A DNA stretch of 64,000 bases from positions 1 through 64,000 of the forward strand of contig JAMPHX010000001.1 of assembly GCA_023663205.1 (NCBI GenBank). The letters run 5' to 3'. This document shows, in pieces, positions 33,230 through 42,345 of the stretch. The stretch comes from Corallococcus sp. (GTDB lineage Bacteria > Bacillota > Clostridia > Christensenellales > CAG-314). The notes under the pieces were generated by a model, which was not told the origin of the DNA, searched no databases, and was given only the letters and a program-made list of their open reading frames with translations. The translations under genes and the position numbers were made by a program. Each line of letters begins with the position of its first letter. Positions within the stretch are counted from its first letter, which is position 1.

Positions 33230-35965
33230 ATGAAAGACAAATACGGCAGAACAAATGCCAAAGCGGTAAAGAAACTGAGCAAAATCGCAGATAAAGTCGA
33301 GTTGCTGTCGCCGCGTTTCGAACAAATGACAAACGCTCAACTTGCGGCAATGACGGAGGAATTCAAAAAGCGCTATTCGGATGGCGAAACTCTGGACGAA
33401 TTGCTTCCCGAAGCGTACGCGGTATGCCGCGAGGCGGCTTGGCGCGTATTGCGGCTAAGACATTACTATGTACAGATTTTGGGCGGTATAGCCTTGCATC
33501 AGGGACGCATATGCCAAATGGAAACGGGTGAAGGCAAAACTCTTACCGAAACATTACCGGCATATCTCAACGCGATAAGCGGCAAGGGCGTGCATATCGT
33601 AACGGTAAACGAGTATCTGGCTTCCCGCGACGCGGAATGGATGGGCAAAGTATACAAATTTTTGGGATTGACGGTAGGGGTTACTCTCAACAATATGACG
33701 CCGTCCGCCAAGCGCGCGGCTTATGCCTGCGATATAACTTACGGAACAAACAACGAATTCGGCTTTGACTATCTGCGCGACAATATGGCGGTTGACAAAC
33801 GTCAGCGCGTCCAGCGCGAGTTGAGTTTTGTAATCGTGGACGAAGTGGACAGCATACTTATAGACGAAGCGCGTACGCCCCTTATTATTTCGGGCGAATC
33901 CAACAAATCCAGTCAAATGTACATCAGCGCCGACAGGTTTGTTTGTACGCTCAAAAATTCGACTAACGTGGACGCGGAAGGCAAAACGGCAAATCCGCAG
34001 GAAAATCCCGACGGAGATTACGTAATAGACCAAAAGGAAAAATCCGCAACGCTTACCGATACGGGCATAGCAAAGGCGGAAAGATATTTTAAGGTGGAAA
34101 ACCTTGCTTCTCCCGAAAACATAGACCTTAATCATTATATAAACAACGCGCTCAAAGCACACGCCGTCATGCACCGCAATTCCGACTACATTGTGGAAAA
34201 GGGCGAAGTGGTAATCGTCGACGAATTTACGGGACGCAAAATGGAAGGCAGACGGTACAACGGCGGACTTCACCAAGCAATAGAGGCAAAAGAACACGTA
34301 GTAGTACGCCGCGAAAGCGTCACGCTTGCAACCATAACATTCCAAAACTACTTCCGTCTGTACAAAAAACTGAGCGGAATGACCGGTACGGCAAAAACCG
34401 AGGAAGAAGAATTCAATACAATTTACAACATAGACGTTGTCGCTATACCCACAAATATGCCGGTAATAAGGGAGGACCACCCCGACATAATTTATTCCAC
34501 AAGGGAAGCCAAACTCAAAGGTATAGTGGAACTTATCAAACAGGTACATTCAAGCGGACAACCCATATTGATAGGTACCGTCACTGTGGAAAAGAGCGAA
34601 GAACTTTCAAAGTTGCTGGACGCCGCGGTAATCAAACACAACGTGCTAAATGCCAAAAACCACCAACGCGAAGCGGAAATAGTTGCGCAGGCAGGCAGAC
34701 TCAATGCCGTTACCATTGCCACCAATATGGCGGGACGCGGAACGGATATTATGCTCGGAGGCAATCCGGAGTTTCTTGCCAAACGCGAAATGGCAAAAGA
34801 AGGCTACACCGACGAGCAGATAGAAGCCGCAACGGGTTTTGCCGAAGGCAATGAGGAAATCGAAAAGTTGCAGCAAACCTACAACGAAATTTACCAAAAG
34901 TTCAAATCGGTAACCGACGAGGAAAAAAAGCAGGTAATAGAGTGCGGCGGACTGTTTATTTTGGGTACGGAAAAACACGACAGCAGGCGCATAGACAACC
35001 AGTTGCGCGGGCGTTCGGGACGTCAGGGCGAACCGGGCGAAAGCGTATTTTGCGTATCTATCGAGGACGATTTGTTCCGCATTTACGGCAACCGTATGCA
35101 AGGGTTCTTCGGCAATTTGTGGCATGACGACGCACCGATACAATTGAAGTTGATTAGCAAGCGTATCGAGGCGGCACAACGCACAATCGAGGGCAGGCAC
35201 TTTGGGGCAAGAAAGTATATTTTGCAATACGACGACGTCAACAATCTGCAACGTAAGGTAATATACAAAGAACGTAACAAAGTTTTGGACGGAGAGGACG
35301 TCCATGAGGACATTCTCAAAATGGCAGATACCTACGCGCGTAAGGCTTTGGAACACGCTTGCGGAGGTAACGAGGACGTTTCGGAGTGGAATTTGGAAGA
35401 TGTAAACGCACGTCTTACCCGTTACGTACCCTCGGACGACGGCGAGTATCTCAAACAGGGCGAGTTCAAATCCGCGCGTCAGGCGCACGCGATTTTGAGC
35501 GAATATATCCAAAAACTTCTGCAAGATATGTATGATGCGGAACCCGACGAACCGGACGACGCGCCTTTTGCCGAAGCGGAAAAATACGTCTTGCTTTCCG
35601 TAACGGACAAACTGTGGATGGAACACATCGAGGACTTGGAACAACTGAAACAAGGCGTGGGCTTGCAGGCTATCGGTCAACATGACCCCGTAATTGTATA
35701 CAAAAAGGAAGCCTACGAGATGTTTGAACGACTAAACGAAAACATCGAAATAAATACCGTAGGAATGTTGCTTCACCAAAAAATCAAGGTGAGAAGCCGT
35801 TCGGCAGATACTTCAAACAGCGATTTAAACCCCAACAAATCGCTTAACAGACCCTGTCCGTGCGGAAGCGGAAAGAAGTACAAGGATTGCTGTTTTGCCA
35901 AGGATAACCCCGAGGAAGCCGCTAAACGGTTGGCTGAAAGAAATAAACGCAAAGGCAAAAAGTAA
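33230..35965 (+). CDS. secA: Preprotein translocase ATPase subunit SecA
   Basis: Drives export of signal-peptide proteins through SecYEG; peripheral on the inner face of the membrane. ATG 33230 is preceded by AAGGAG. The 911 residues match SecA. MQTGEGKT-like METGEGKT (about 98) is Walker A; VDEVDSILIDEARTP (about 204-218) is Walker B with the DEAD-like helicase core; TNMAGRGTDI is the second nucleotide-binding domain. The C-terminus has the zinc-binding CPCGSGKKYKDCC used for SecB/lipid contact. The gene precedes prfB by 17 bases, a pair conserved in many Bacillota. Confidence 0.98.
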   Translation: MKDKYGRTNAKAVKKLSKIADKVELLSPRFEQMTNAQLAAMTEEFKKRYSDGETLDELLPEAYAVCREAAWRVLRLRHYYVQILGGIALHQGRICQMETGEGKTLTETLPAYLNAISGKGVHIVTVNEYLASRDAEWMGKVYKFLGLTVGVTLNNMTPSAKRAAYACDITYGTNNEFGFDYLRDNMAVDKRQRVQRELSFVIVDEVDSILIDEARTPLIISGESNKSSQMYISADRFVCTLKNSTNVDAEGKTANPQENPDGDYVIDQKEKSATLTDTGIAKAERYFKVENLASPENIDLNHYINNALKAHAVMHRNSDYIVEKGEVVIVDEFTGRKMEGRRYNGGLHQAIEAKEHVVVRRESVTLATITFQNYFRLYKKLSGMTGTAKTEEEEFNTIYNIDVVAIPTNMPVIREDHPDIIYSTREAKLKGIVELIKQVHSSGQPILIGTVTVEKSEELSKLLDAAVIKHNVLNAKNHQREAEIVAQAGRLNAVTIATNMAGRGTDIMLGGNPEFLAKREMAKEGYTDEQIEAATGFAEGNEEIEKLQQTYNEIYQKFKSVTDEEKKQVIECGGLFILGTEKHDSRRIDNQLRGRSGRQGEPGESVFCVSIEDDLFRIYGNRMQGFFGNLWHDDAPIQLKLISKRIEAAQRTIEGRHFGARKYILQYDDVNNLQRKVIYKERNKVLDGEDVHEDILKMADTYARKALEHACGGNEDVSEWNLEDVNARLTRYVPSDDGEYLKQGEFKSARQAHAILSEYIQKLLQDMYDAEPDEPDDAPFAEAEKYVLLSVTDKLWMEHIEDLEQLKQGVGLQAIGQHDPVIVYKKEAYEMFERLNENIEINTVGMLLHQKIKVRSRSADTSNSDLNPNKSLNRPCPCGSGKKYKDCCFAKDNPEEAAKRLAERNKRKGKK

Positions 35966-35982
35966 TTTGACGGAGAATAAAA

Positions 35983-37077
35983 GTGATTGTAACGGAAGAC
36001 ATTGTAAAAGATTTAAAAGATATGCGTCAAAAGTTAAACGGCATAGGCGAATCTCTCGATTTGCCCAAGTTGTCGCAGGAACTTGCCGCGCTTACGGAAG
36101 AACAGCACAAACCGAACTTTTGGGATGACGTAAAAACGGCACAATCCGTAAGTCAGCGCGCCAAAAACATCGAGGACAAAATAAGCGGTTACAATTTGCT
36201 TGTCAAAAAACTTGCCGATTGCTCCGATTTAATAGAGATGTTCGGCGACGACCAAGCCATGTTGGAAGAAGCGGCGGCGGAAACGGAAAAGTTAAAGTCG
36301 GAAGTTACCGAACTGCACATCTCCACGTTGCTCTCGGGAAAATACGACTCAAACAACGCCATACTTACATTGCACGCGGGCGCGGGCGGCACTGAGGCTC
36401 AGGATTGGGCTCAAATGCTGTACCGTATGTATACGCGCTATTGCGAACGCCGCGGATACAAAGTGGAACTCATAGATATGTTAGACGGCGAAGAAGCGGG
36501 AATCAAAAGCGTTACGTTTTCGGTAAACGGCGTAAACGCGTACGGATATTTGAAGGCGGAAAAGGGCGTTCACCGTTTGGTTCGCATATCGCCCTTCGAT
36601 TCCAACAAGCGCAGACACACAAGTTTTGCGTCGCTGGAAGTAATGCCGGAAATCGTCGCCGATTCCGACGTGGTAATTGACGACAAAGACCTCAAAGTAG
36701 ATACCTACCGCAGCAGCGGCGCGGGCGGACAGCACGTCAACAAGACGGAAAGCGCAATACGCATTACGCACATACCGACGGGAATAGTGGTGTCTTGCCA
36801 AACACAGCGCAGTCAAATACAAAACCGCGAACAGGCAATGCTTATGCTCAAATCACGTCTTGCGGAACTCAAAGAACGTCAGCAGATGGAGGAGGCAATG
36901 TCGATAAAGGGCGAAATAAAAAAGATTGAGTGGGGCAGTCAGATACGCTCGTACGTATTTTGTCCGTACACTCTCGTCAAAGACCACCGCACGGGGTTTG
37001 AAAACTCCAACATAACGGATGTTATGGACGGTAATTTACAGCCGTTTATCGAGGACTATTTGCAAAAGGCTCTGTAA
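35983..37077 (+). CDS. prfB: Peptide chain release factor 2
   Basis: Reads UGA and UAA stop codons and releases the peptide. It starts at GTG 35983 with GGAG 7-8 bases upstream, in the secA operon. SPFDS (residues near 204-208) is the stop-codon-reading tripeptide region, GGQ (248-250) the catalytic tip. The product is 364 residues, full length. In many bacteria a programmed +1 frameshift near codon 25 controls RF2 synthesis; here the whole N-terminal helical domain is in the main frame, with no internal TGA and no CTT-TGA slip site, so this copy is not autoregulated that way. Confidence 0.97.
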   Translation: MIVTEDIVKDLKDMRQKLNGIGESLDLPKLSQELAALTEEQHKPNFWDDVKTAQSVSQRAKNIEDKISGYNLLVKKLADCSDLIEMFGDDQAMLEEAAAETEKLKSEVTELHISTLLSGKYDSNNAILTLHAGAGGTEAQDWAQMLYRMYTRYCERRGYKVELIDMLDGEEAGIKSVTFSVNGVNAYGYLKAEKGVHRLVRISPFDSNKRRHTSFASLEVMPEIVADSDVVIDDKDLKVDTYRSSGAGGQHVNKTESAIRITHIPTGIVVSCQTQRSQIQNREQAMLMLKSRLAELKERQQMEEAMSIKGEIKKIEWGSQIRSYVFCPYTLVKDHRTGFENSNITDVMDGNLQPFIEDYLQKAL

Positions 37078-37134
37078 TTACAGCCGAATTGTTAATTTAA
37101 AGGAAAGTATTTAAAACTTGTATATTTATATGTA

Positions 37135-37156
37135 CGGCGGACAGATTTGTCCGCCG
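37135..37156 (+). terminator. Hairpin after prfB
   Basis: CGGCGGACA (37135-37143), loop GATT, TGTCCGCCG (37148-37156), then CTGTTATTTCC. The T run is weak, but its place 58 bases after prfB suggests termination. Confidence 0.5.
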
Positions 37157-37398
37157 CTGTTATTTCCTTGATGAAAATCTTTTGAGTGTTGTAAGTAAGA
37201 TGTGAGTTTGTCAGAAAACGTGCGGCTAAAATCCGCAGACGTCACCGTTATTTTGTAAAACAAGAAATATTTATTGAACTATCAGTGTTGCATTTCGTAA
37301 AGGCTAATATTTCCGTATTTTCGATATGTTTGAGAGCAACGGTGCCGTGCGCTATACAAACTGTGTAAAAACCGTATGTTGTTCCGAGTATAATAGTG

Positions 37399-37427
37399 CG
37401 GCGCGTAGGCTAAGAGCCTACGCGCCG
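37399..37427. other. 13-bp perfect hairpin without a T tract
   Basis: CGGCGCGTAGGCT (37399-37411) pairs with AGCCTACGCGCCG (37415-37427), loop AAG. No T run on either strand. It resembles the 10387-10422 hairpin in carrying GGCGCG in the stem. The surrounding 37160-37600 contains no gene. Confidence 0.5.
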
Positions 37428-37482
37428 TTGAAAACGTAATACAAATAAAGTGCAACGAAATTGCAATCGTCTGCAATACTCA

Positions 37483-37507
37483 TTAAACCGCCAATACGGC
37501 GGTTTAA
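37483..37507 (-). terminator. Hairpin downstream of the MATE gene
   Basis: TTAAACCGCC (37483-37492) pairs with GGCGGTTTAA (37498-37507), 5-base loop. It lies about 95 bp after the MATE stop codon and may act in either direction. Confidence 0.45.
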
Positions 37508-37601
37508 AGACGGTAATATAAGCAATATGTTTTGCACGCTTTACGGTTTGCCGAAATTGTAATTGACAAGCAAGATTTTGGTACGGCAGCCGATATGCCG
37601 T

Positions 37602-39008
37602 TCAATCGGCATTTGCCGAAGTTTGGCGCGGTTCTGTTTTGCGCCGTTTCAAAAAGTGCGCAAGAGTAAGTGCAAGCGAAACCGCCGCGCCTATGCCGTC
37701 GGCAATGGGAGCCGCCCAAAGCAAGCCGACAACTCCGCTTCCCGCTTGATTGCTTTCAAATACAGCCGGCATAATAAACATCAACGGTACAAAACAAATC
37801 AAATCTCTTGTCAATGAAGAAACCGCCGATTTCACAGGACAGTTTACCGCTTGGAAAAACACGGAAGTCGTTTTGATAAAACAAGTAAGTATCATAGTGC
37901 TCAAAAACACTCTGAAAGTTATTTCGGCGTATTGGTGATACAAATCGTCGCCTTTGCCGAAAATGCCTATTATCGCCTGCGGCCAAATCTCAATTACGGC
38001 GGTGGCAATTACGCCGATTGTAAGGGCGGTAATCATCATTGTAAGGTAAGTGCGTTTGACGCGTCCGTCCAGATTTCTGCCCAAGTTGTAGCCCAGTATC
38101 GGCTGTCCGCCCAATGCCACGCCCATCACTACGTTTATAATCAATGTAAATACCTGAGTTTCGGTAGCCATCGCGTTTATTGGAATGTCTGTGCCGTACT
38201 GTGAAATTGCGCCGTATCTGCTTAGCATCATGTACGAGACAAGCGAAATTACCGCAATGGAAGTTTGGGTAATCATGGAAGAAAGCCCCAGTTTGACGGT
38301 TTGCGCCAACTCGGCAAAGTCGGGAACAAAACTTTTTAAGTTGAGTTTAAATGTTTTGGAGCGCAGCAGATAGGCGGCGCTTATTGCAAAGGAAGCGGTT
38401 TGTCCTATAACCGTTGCCCATGCCGCGCCGGCAATGCCCAAGTTGAATGCAAATATAAACAGCGCGTCCAAAGCGACGTTTATTGCTGCGCCTACCGCCA
38501 TTGAAATCATTGCATACGCAGGACTTCCGTCGGCGCGTATTATGGCGCTGAGCGTGTTCATAAGCATAAACGCGGGGAAAAACCAAATCATTACGGAAAA
38601 ATATTGCATCGACATTTCTATTGTGTTGTCAGACGCTCCGAACAGACGCAAAAGGGGTTCGCGCAGAAACCATGCCGTAAGAGTCAGCACGATACTTACC
38701 GCAAAGGTAATTGTAATGGACGTGCCTACGCAGTTGTGGGACTTTGAGGTGTTTTTGCTGCCGTTATTTATGCTGAGTCGTGCCGCACACCCGTCGCCGA
38801 ACCACAGAGCAAATGCTTGCGGAATAAGTATTATAGGAAATACTACCCCTGCCGCGGTTTTTGCAAGTTGGGATATGCTGTTTCCTATGTACAGTTGGTC
38901 AACCAAGTTGTACGTCGAAGATATTATCAGCGACAATATGCAAGGCAAAGAAAACTTAATTAGAAGTTTGTAAATTTTTTCTTCGCCCAAATACTTTTCG
39001 TTTGTCAT
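37602..39008 (-). CDS. MATE-family efflux transporter
   Basis: Exports cationic drugs or metabolites with Na+ or H+; cytoplasmic membrane. The 468-residue protein has about 12 TM segments in two six-helix halves. ATG 39008 follows AAGGAT. The first helix contains the usual FSLPCILSLIISSTYNLVDQLYIG (positions about 18-41 by family comparison), and NTLSAIIRADGSP in TM4 and GGQPILGYNLGR near residue 285 are typical of the DinF/NorM-like bacterial branch. Nothing nearby points to a substrate. The next gene upstream (cardiolipin synthase) is 260 bp away and separated by a hairpin. Confidence 0.92.
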   Translation of the reverse strand: MTNEKYLGEEKIYKLLIKFSLPCILSLIISSTYNLVDQLYIGNSISQLAKTAAGVVFPIILIPQAFALWFGDGCAARLSINNGSKNTSKSHNCVGTSITITFAVSIVLTLTAWFLREPLLRLFGASDNTIEMSMQYFSVMIWFFPAFMLMNTLSAIIRADGSPAYAMISMAVGAAINVALDALFIFAFNLGIAGAAWATVIGQTASFAISAAYLLRSKTFKLNLKSFVPDFAELAQTVKLGLSSMITQTSIAVISLVSYMMLSRYGAISQYGTDIPINAMATETQVFTLIINVVMGVALGGQPILGYNLGRNLDGRVKRTYLTMMITALTIGVIATAVIEIWPQAIIGIFGKGDDLYHQYAEITFRVFLSTMILTCFIKTTSVFFQAVNCPVKSAVSSLTRDLICFVPLMFIMPAVFESNQAGSGVVGLLWAAPIADGIGAAVSLALTLAHFLKRRKTEPRQTSANAD

Positions 39009-39140
39009 TTTTTTATCCTTGTTATGCGATAATTTTGAAGCACTGCGCGTTGTACGGAATATGCTTGCGCGGCGCGTCCGCTAAATCCGCATTTGCGGCA
39101 AAGCAGTATATTGCCGCAACTTTGCCCAATTCGTAATATC

Positions 39141-39167
39141 GGCGTAGAATTTTAACAATTCTACGCC
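39141..39167 (-). terminator. Hairpin between cardiolipin synthase and MATE genes
   Basis: GGCGTAGAATT (39141-39151) pairs with AATTCTACGCC (39157-39167), 5-base loop. It follows the cardiolipin synthase stop by about 100 bases on that strand. No long T run. Confidence 0.5.
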
Positions 39168-39268
39168 TAATAATTTGTTCGGCATATATAATTATACCCC
39201 CGCAAAGAGCGGTAGTCAATAGGCAAAATAAATTAAATTTACTTTGCGGCAAATACGTCAGGCGACAA

Positions 39269-40795
39269 TTACAGCAACGGAGTCAACGCCATTGCAACCA
39301 TACAAAAAAAACGCCAAAATTTGTTGAGTTTGCACTTGGTTTGCAGTTCGCAGTGATTCATAAGCAAATCCAAGTCGGCTTTGAGCGTTTTGAGAGCGTT
39401 TGTTTTGTACATCCACACTCCGCATTCGTAGTGGTGTATCAAACTGCGATAGTCCATGTTCATTGTGCCTACTATTCCCACGTTGTCATCTGCTATTATG
39501 CTTTTGGCGTGTACAAACCCTTCGGTAAATTCGTATACTTTTACGCCCGCTTCCATAAGAGCGATGTAATTGTACCGCGTAATTTTAAACACCAACTTTT
39601 TGTCGGGAATTTGCGGAGTGATTATCCGTACGTCTACTCCGCGCCTTGCCGCGCGTATTATTGCCGAACGCAGCAGGTCGTCTATTATCAGATACGGCGT
39701 TGTAATGTACAGGTATCTTTGCGATTGGTTTATTATGTTAAGTATCGCTTCTTCGGCAATGGGGTCGTTGTATATCGGGCGCGGTCCGTCGCCGAAAGGA
39801 TGTACGTAACCTTCGTCGGGGTATACGTCAAATGTATCGGGAATATACGGCGCAAAGTCCTCTAACTTGTGCGTTTGCATTGCAAACGATTGCAAAAACA
39901 TCACCGTAAAACTTTTTACCGCTTCGCCTTGGAGTTTTACAGCCGAGTCCTTCCAATAGCCGAAGGGGTGTGTTTCGTTTATATATTCGTCGGCAAGGTT
40001 CATTCCGCCTATGTATGCGGTCTTGCCGTCTATTACGGTAACTTTGCGGTGATTGCGGTTGTTATGTACCGCTGTTGCAAGGGGCGTAAACTTGTTGAAA
40101 CGTACGCAGTTTATGCCTGCTTTGTTCAATTGCTTGTAGTAGTTGGACGGTATTTTGGGCAGGCAGCCTATATCGTCGTACATTACGCGCACTTCTACGC
40201 CTTCCGAAACCTTGCGTTTGAGAATTTCCAAAACGGAATCCCACATTTTGCCCTGTTCTATTATGAAATATTCAACAAATATAAACTTTTCCGCGCGTTT
40301 CAGTTCGGCAAGCAAATCTTTCCAAAATGTTTCGCCGCTTGGGAAATAATCCGTCTTTGTATCGGTAAACAGCGGAAAATACGACGTGTCAAACAGATAT
40401 CTGCTTTGTCCTTTGTATTCGGCAAGCCTGCTTTCCAATGTAACCTGAGATTTTTCGTTTTCTTTGAGTATACGGTGGCTTTCGATAAACAGTTGGGCAA
40501 AAAACTTGTACTGCTTCTTTTTTACTTTGTTTTGCGAAAACAATACGTAAAGCATCGTTCCCGTCATAGGAAACAACAAAATAAGAATCATCCAAGGCGT
40601 TTTGCCGTTTGGCGTCATGTCGCGGTTGATAAGGTGAACCAACGCAACTAATGACAGTATTCTGAAAATAATGTTTACTATTTTTCCGAAATATTCCAAT
40701 ACCGTCATAGTCAGCAAAATGAATACCAATTGCAGCAATATAAGCAGTACGAAAATGGTAGTTCGTCCGAATAGCATTTTAAAAAACTTTTTCAT
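39269..40795 (-). CDS. cls: Cardiolipin synthase (phospholipase D superfamily)
   Basis: Joins two phosphatidylglycerols to cardiolipin and glycerol; membrane. The 508-residue protein begins with two TM helices (about 10-35 and 40-62), as in bacterial ClsA. Two HKD motifs are present: HRKVTVIDG with GGMN after it (about 250-262) and HAKSIIADD with GTMNMDYRS (about 426-447). ATG 40795 follows GGTGAAAG, and a TATAAT-like box lies about 25 bases further up. The C-terminal aromatic-rich end is as in the family. Confidence 0.95.
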   Translation of the reverse strand: MKKFFKMLFGRTTIFVLLILLQLVFILLTMTVLEYFGKIVNIIFRILSLVALVHLINRDMTPNGKTPWMILILLFPMTGTMLYVLFSQNKVKKKQYKFFAQLFIESHRILKENEKSQVTLESRLAEYKGQSRYLFDTSYFPLFTDTKTDYFPSGETFWKDLLAELKRAEKFIFVEYFIIEQGKMWDSVLEILKRKVSEGVEVRVMYDDIGCLPKIPSNYYKQLNKAGINCVRFNKFTPLATAVHNNRNHRKVTVIDGKTAYIGGMNLADEYINETHPFGYWKDSAVKLQGEAVKSFTVMFLQSFAMQTHKLEDFAPYIPDTFDVYPDEGYVHPFGDGPRPIYNDPIAEEAILNIINQSQRYLYITTPYLIIDDLLRSAIIRAARRGVDVRIITPQIPDKKLVFKITRYNYIALMEAGVKVYEFTEGFVHAKSIIADDNVGIVGTMNMDYRSLIHHYECGVWMYKTNALKTLKADLDLLMNHCELQTKCKLNKFWRFFCMVAMALTPLL

Positions 40796-40861
40796 CTTTC
40801 ACCGTATGTTTACATTATATAACACGCACGTATACGCTGATTTTAAATTATACATTTATTA

Positions 40862-41060
40862 GCGTGACGAGTTTCATAAAAGTAGTTAGCAATAGATAGC
40901 CGTTGTTGAACGTACTAATCTTGTGTATTTAATTATAGCATACACGCCCTGTCTTGTCGCGCAAATAATCGATTTTTTGCGTAATACGATGTAATAACAG
41001 GCAATGGGCAGTTATTTGTTTCGATTGCTTGTTGTGATTATTATAACACAGGCACAACGG
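40862..41060 (+). repeat. Tandem pair of ~120-bp intergenic units (locus 2)
   Basis: Units start at GCGTGACG (40862) and GCGTAATACG (40979), a period of 117 bp. Unit 1 shares with the 620 unit the words GTAGTTAGCA, AACGTACT, TTGTGTATTT and TACACG in the same order and spacing; unit 2 shares GCGT-ATACGATGTAATA with the unit at 741. It lies between divergent cls and tsaD and has no open frame. It fills most of 40796-41178. Confidence 0.6.
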
Positions 41061-41178
41061 TTTTACACTTGTTTTGGATGCAATTTCAATTGAAATCGCC
41101 GAGTTTTGCGTGTCGGGAAGGCAAAATGTCGGCAATTTATTAAAATATAATATTTATTACAATTAAACCGCTGAAACA

Positions 41179-41207
41179 TTGACAAAAAAACGTACAACAT
41201 TTATCAT
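41179..41207 (+). promoter_or_regulatory. tsaD promoter
   Basis: TTGACA (41179-41184), exactly 17 bases, TATCAT (41202-41207). The tsaD ATG is 7 bases after the -10 box, where transcription should begin. Confidence 0.75.
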
Positions 41208-41213
41208 TAAAGA

Positions 41214-42242
41214 ATGAACAAAAACGGAGAAATCTTGATATTGGGCGTGGAGAGTTCCTGCGACGAAACGGCGTGTGCGGTAGTTACCGACGGCAGAAAA
41301 GTTTTGTCCGATGTTGTACTGTCGCAAATAGACATTCACGCGCTGTACGGCGGCGTCGTTCCCGAAATAGCGGGACGCAACCACGTCGAAGCAATTTCCG
41401 CAGTTGCAAGTAAGGCGCTTGCCGACGCAAACGTAACTCTTTCGCAAATAGACGCCGTGGCGGTAACCTACGGCGCGGGGCTTGTGGGCGCGCTTCTTGT
41501 AGGCGTTTCCTTTGCCAAGGGGCTTTGCCAAGCAAGCGGATTGCCGCTTATTGCGGTAAATCACATTGAGGGACACATCTGCGCAAACTATCTTACGCAC
41601 GCCGATTTGCAGCCGCCGTATGTTTGCCTTCTTACCAGCGGCGGAAATACCGCGATAGTGCGAGTCGATTCCTACGACAGTTACAAAGTGCTTGCGGCAA
41701 CCGTCGACGACGCCGCGGGCGAAGCCTTCGATAAGATTGCGCGCGTACTCGGTTTGCCGTATCCGGGCGGACCTCGCGTCGATATGCTTGCGCAAAAGGG
41801 CAATGCCGTATATCCGTTTCATACCGTCAAACTCGCAAACGGCAATTTCAGTTACAGCGGGCTCAAAACGGCGGTAATCAATCTTGTACACAACGCTGCC
41901 CAGCGCGGCGAAACAATTTGCAAAGAGGACGTCTGCGCAAGTTTTACGCGAGCGGCAATTGACGGTCTTGTGGACAGGGCGGCGGAAGAACTCAAAAAAA
42001 GCGGACTTTCTTCGCTTGCAATAGCGGGCGGAGTTGCCGCCAACAGTTACCTTCGCAGTCGTGTGGAACAACTGAGGCAGCATGGAGTAAAGGTATATAT
42101 GCCGCAATTGAAACTTTGCGGCGATAACGCGGCAATGATTGCTTCGCGCGGATACTTTCAATATCTAAACGGCGATTTTGCCGATTTGAGTCTAAATGCA
42201 GAGCCGTCGCTCAAACTGCGCGGAGATAAGCCGCACAGATAG
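41214..42242 (+). CDS. tsaD: tRNA N6-threonylcarbamoyladenosine synthase subunit TsaD
   Basis: Transfers threonylcarbamoyl from TC-AMP to A37 of ANN-decoding tRNAs, with TsaB and TsaE; cytoplasmic. The 342 residues start MNKNGEILILGVESSCDETA, with the ASKHA fold signature. NHIEGH places the metal-binding His at 117 and 121, and GGNTA and GEAFDKIAR follow as usual, with GDNAAMIA near the end. The ATG at 41214 has no ribosome site and lies where the mRNA should start. tsaB and tsaE are not in this window. Confidence 0.96.
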   Translation: MNKNGEILILGVESSCDETACAVVTDGRKVLSDVVLSQIDIHALYGGVVPEIAGRNHVEAISAVASKALADANVTLSQIDAVAVTYGAGLVGALLVGVSFAKGLCQASGLPLIAVNHIEGHICANYLTHADLQPPYVCLLTSGGNTAIVRVDSYDSYKVLAATVDDAAGEAFDKIARVLGLPYPGGPRVDMLAQKGNAVYPFHTVKLANGNFSYSGLKTAVINLVHNAAQRGETICKEDVCASFTRAAIDGLVDRAAEELKKSGLSSLAIAGGVAANSYLRSRVEQLRQHGVKVYMPQLKLCGDNAAMIASRGYFQYLNGDFADLSLNAEPSLKLRGDKPHR

Positions 42243-42260
42243 CGGCAACAAAACATACGC

Positions 42261-42338
42261 CTGTCGAAATAAAATGCGCGTTCCAAAGGTTATTTTACTT
42301 TGGGGCATAGTTCCAAAGGCATTTCGACAGAGGGGGGG
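42261..42338 (+). promoter_or_regulatory. Structured leader with alternative pairing ahead of the P-type ATPase
   Basis: A closing helix pairs CTGTCGAAAT (42261-42270) with ATTTCGACAG (42321-42330). Inside, GTTCCAAAGG occurs twice (42280-42289 and 42310-42319), and CTTTGGGGC (42298-42306) between them can pair with either copy, so the two inner hairpins exclude each other. The closing strand is followed at once by AGGGGGGGAGGG, the ribosome-binding region of the ATPase. This looks like a cis-acting RNA switch or attenuator. It matches none of the known metal riboswitches that I can recall. A mobile-element remnant is the alternative. Confidence 0.5.
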
Positions 42339-42345
42339 AGGGAAA

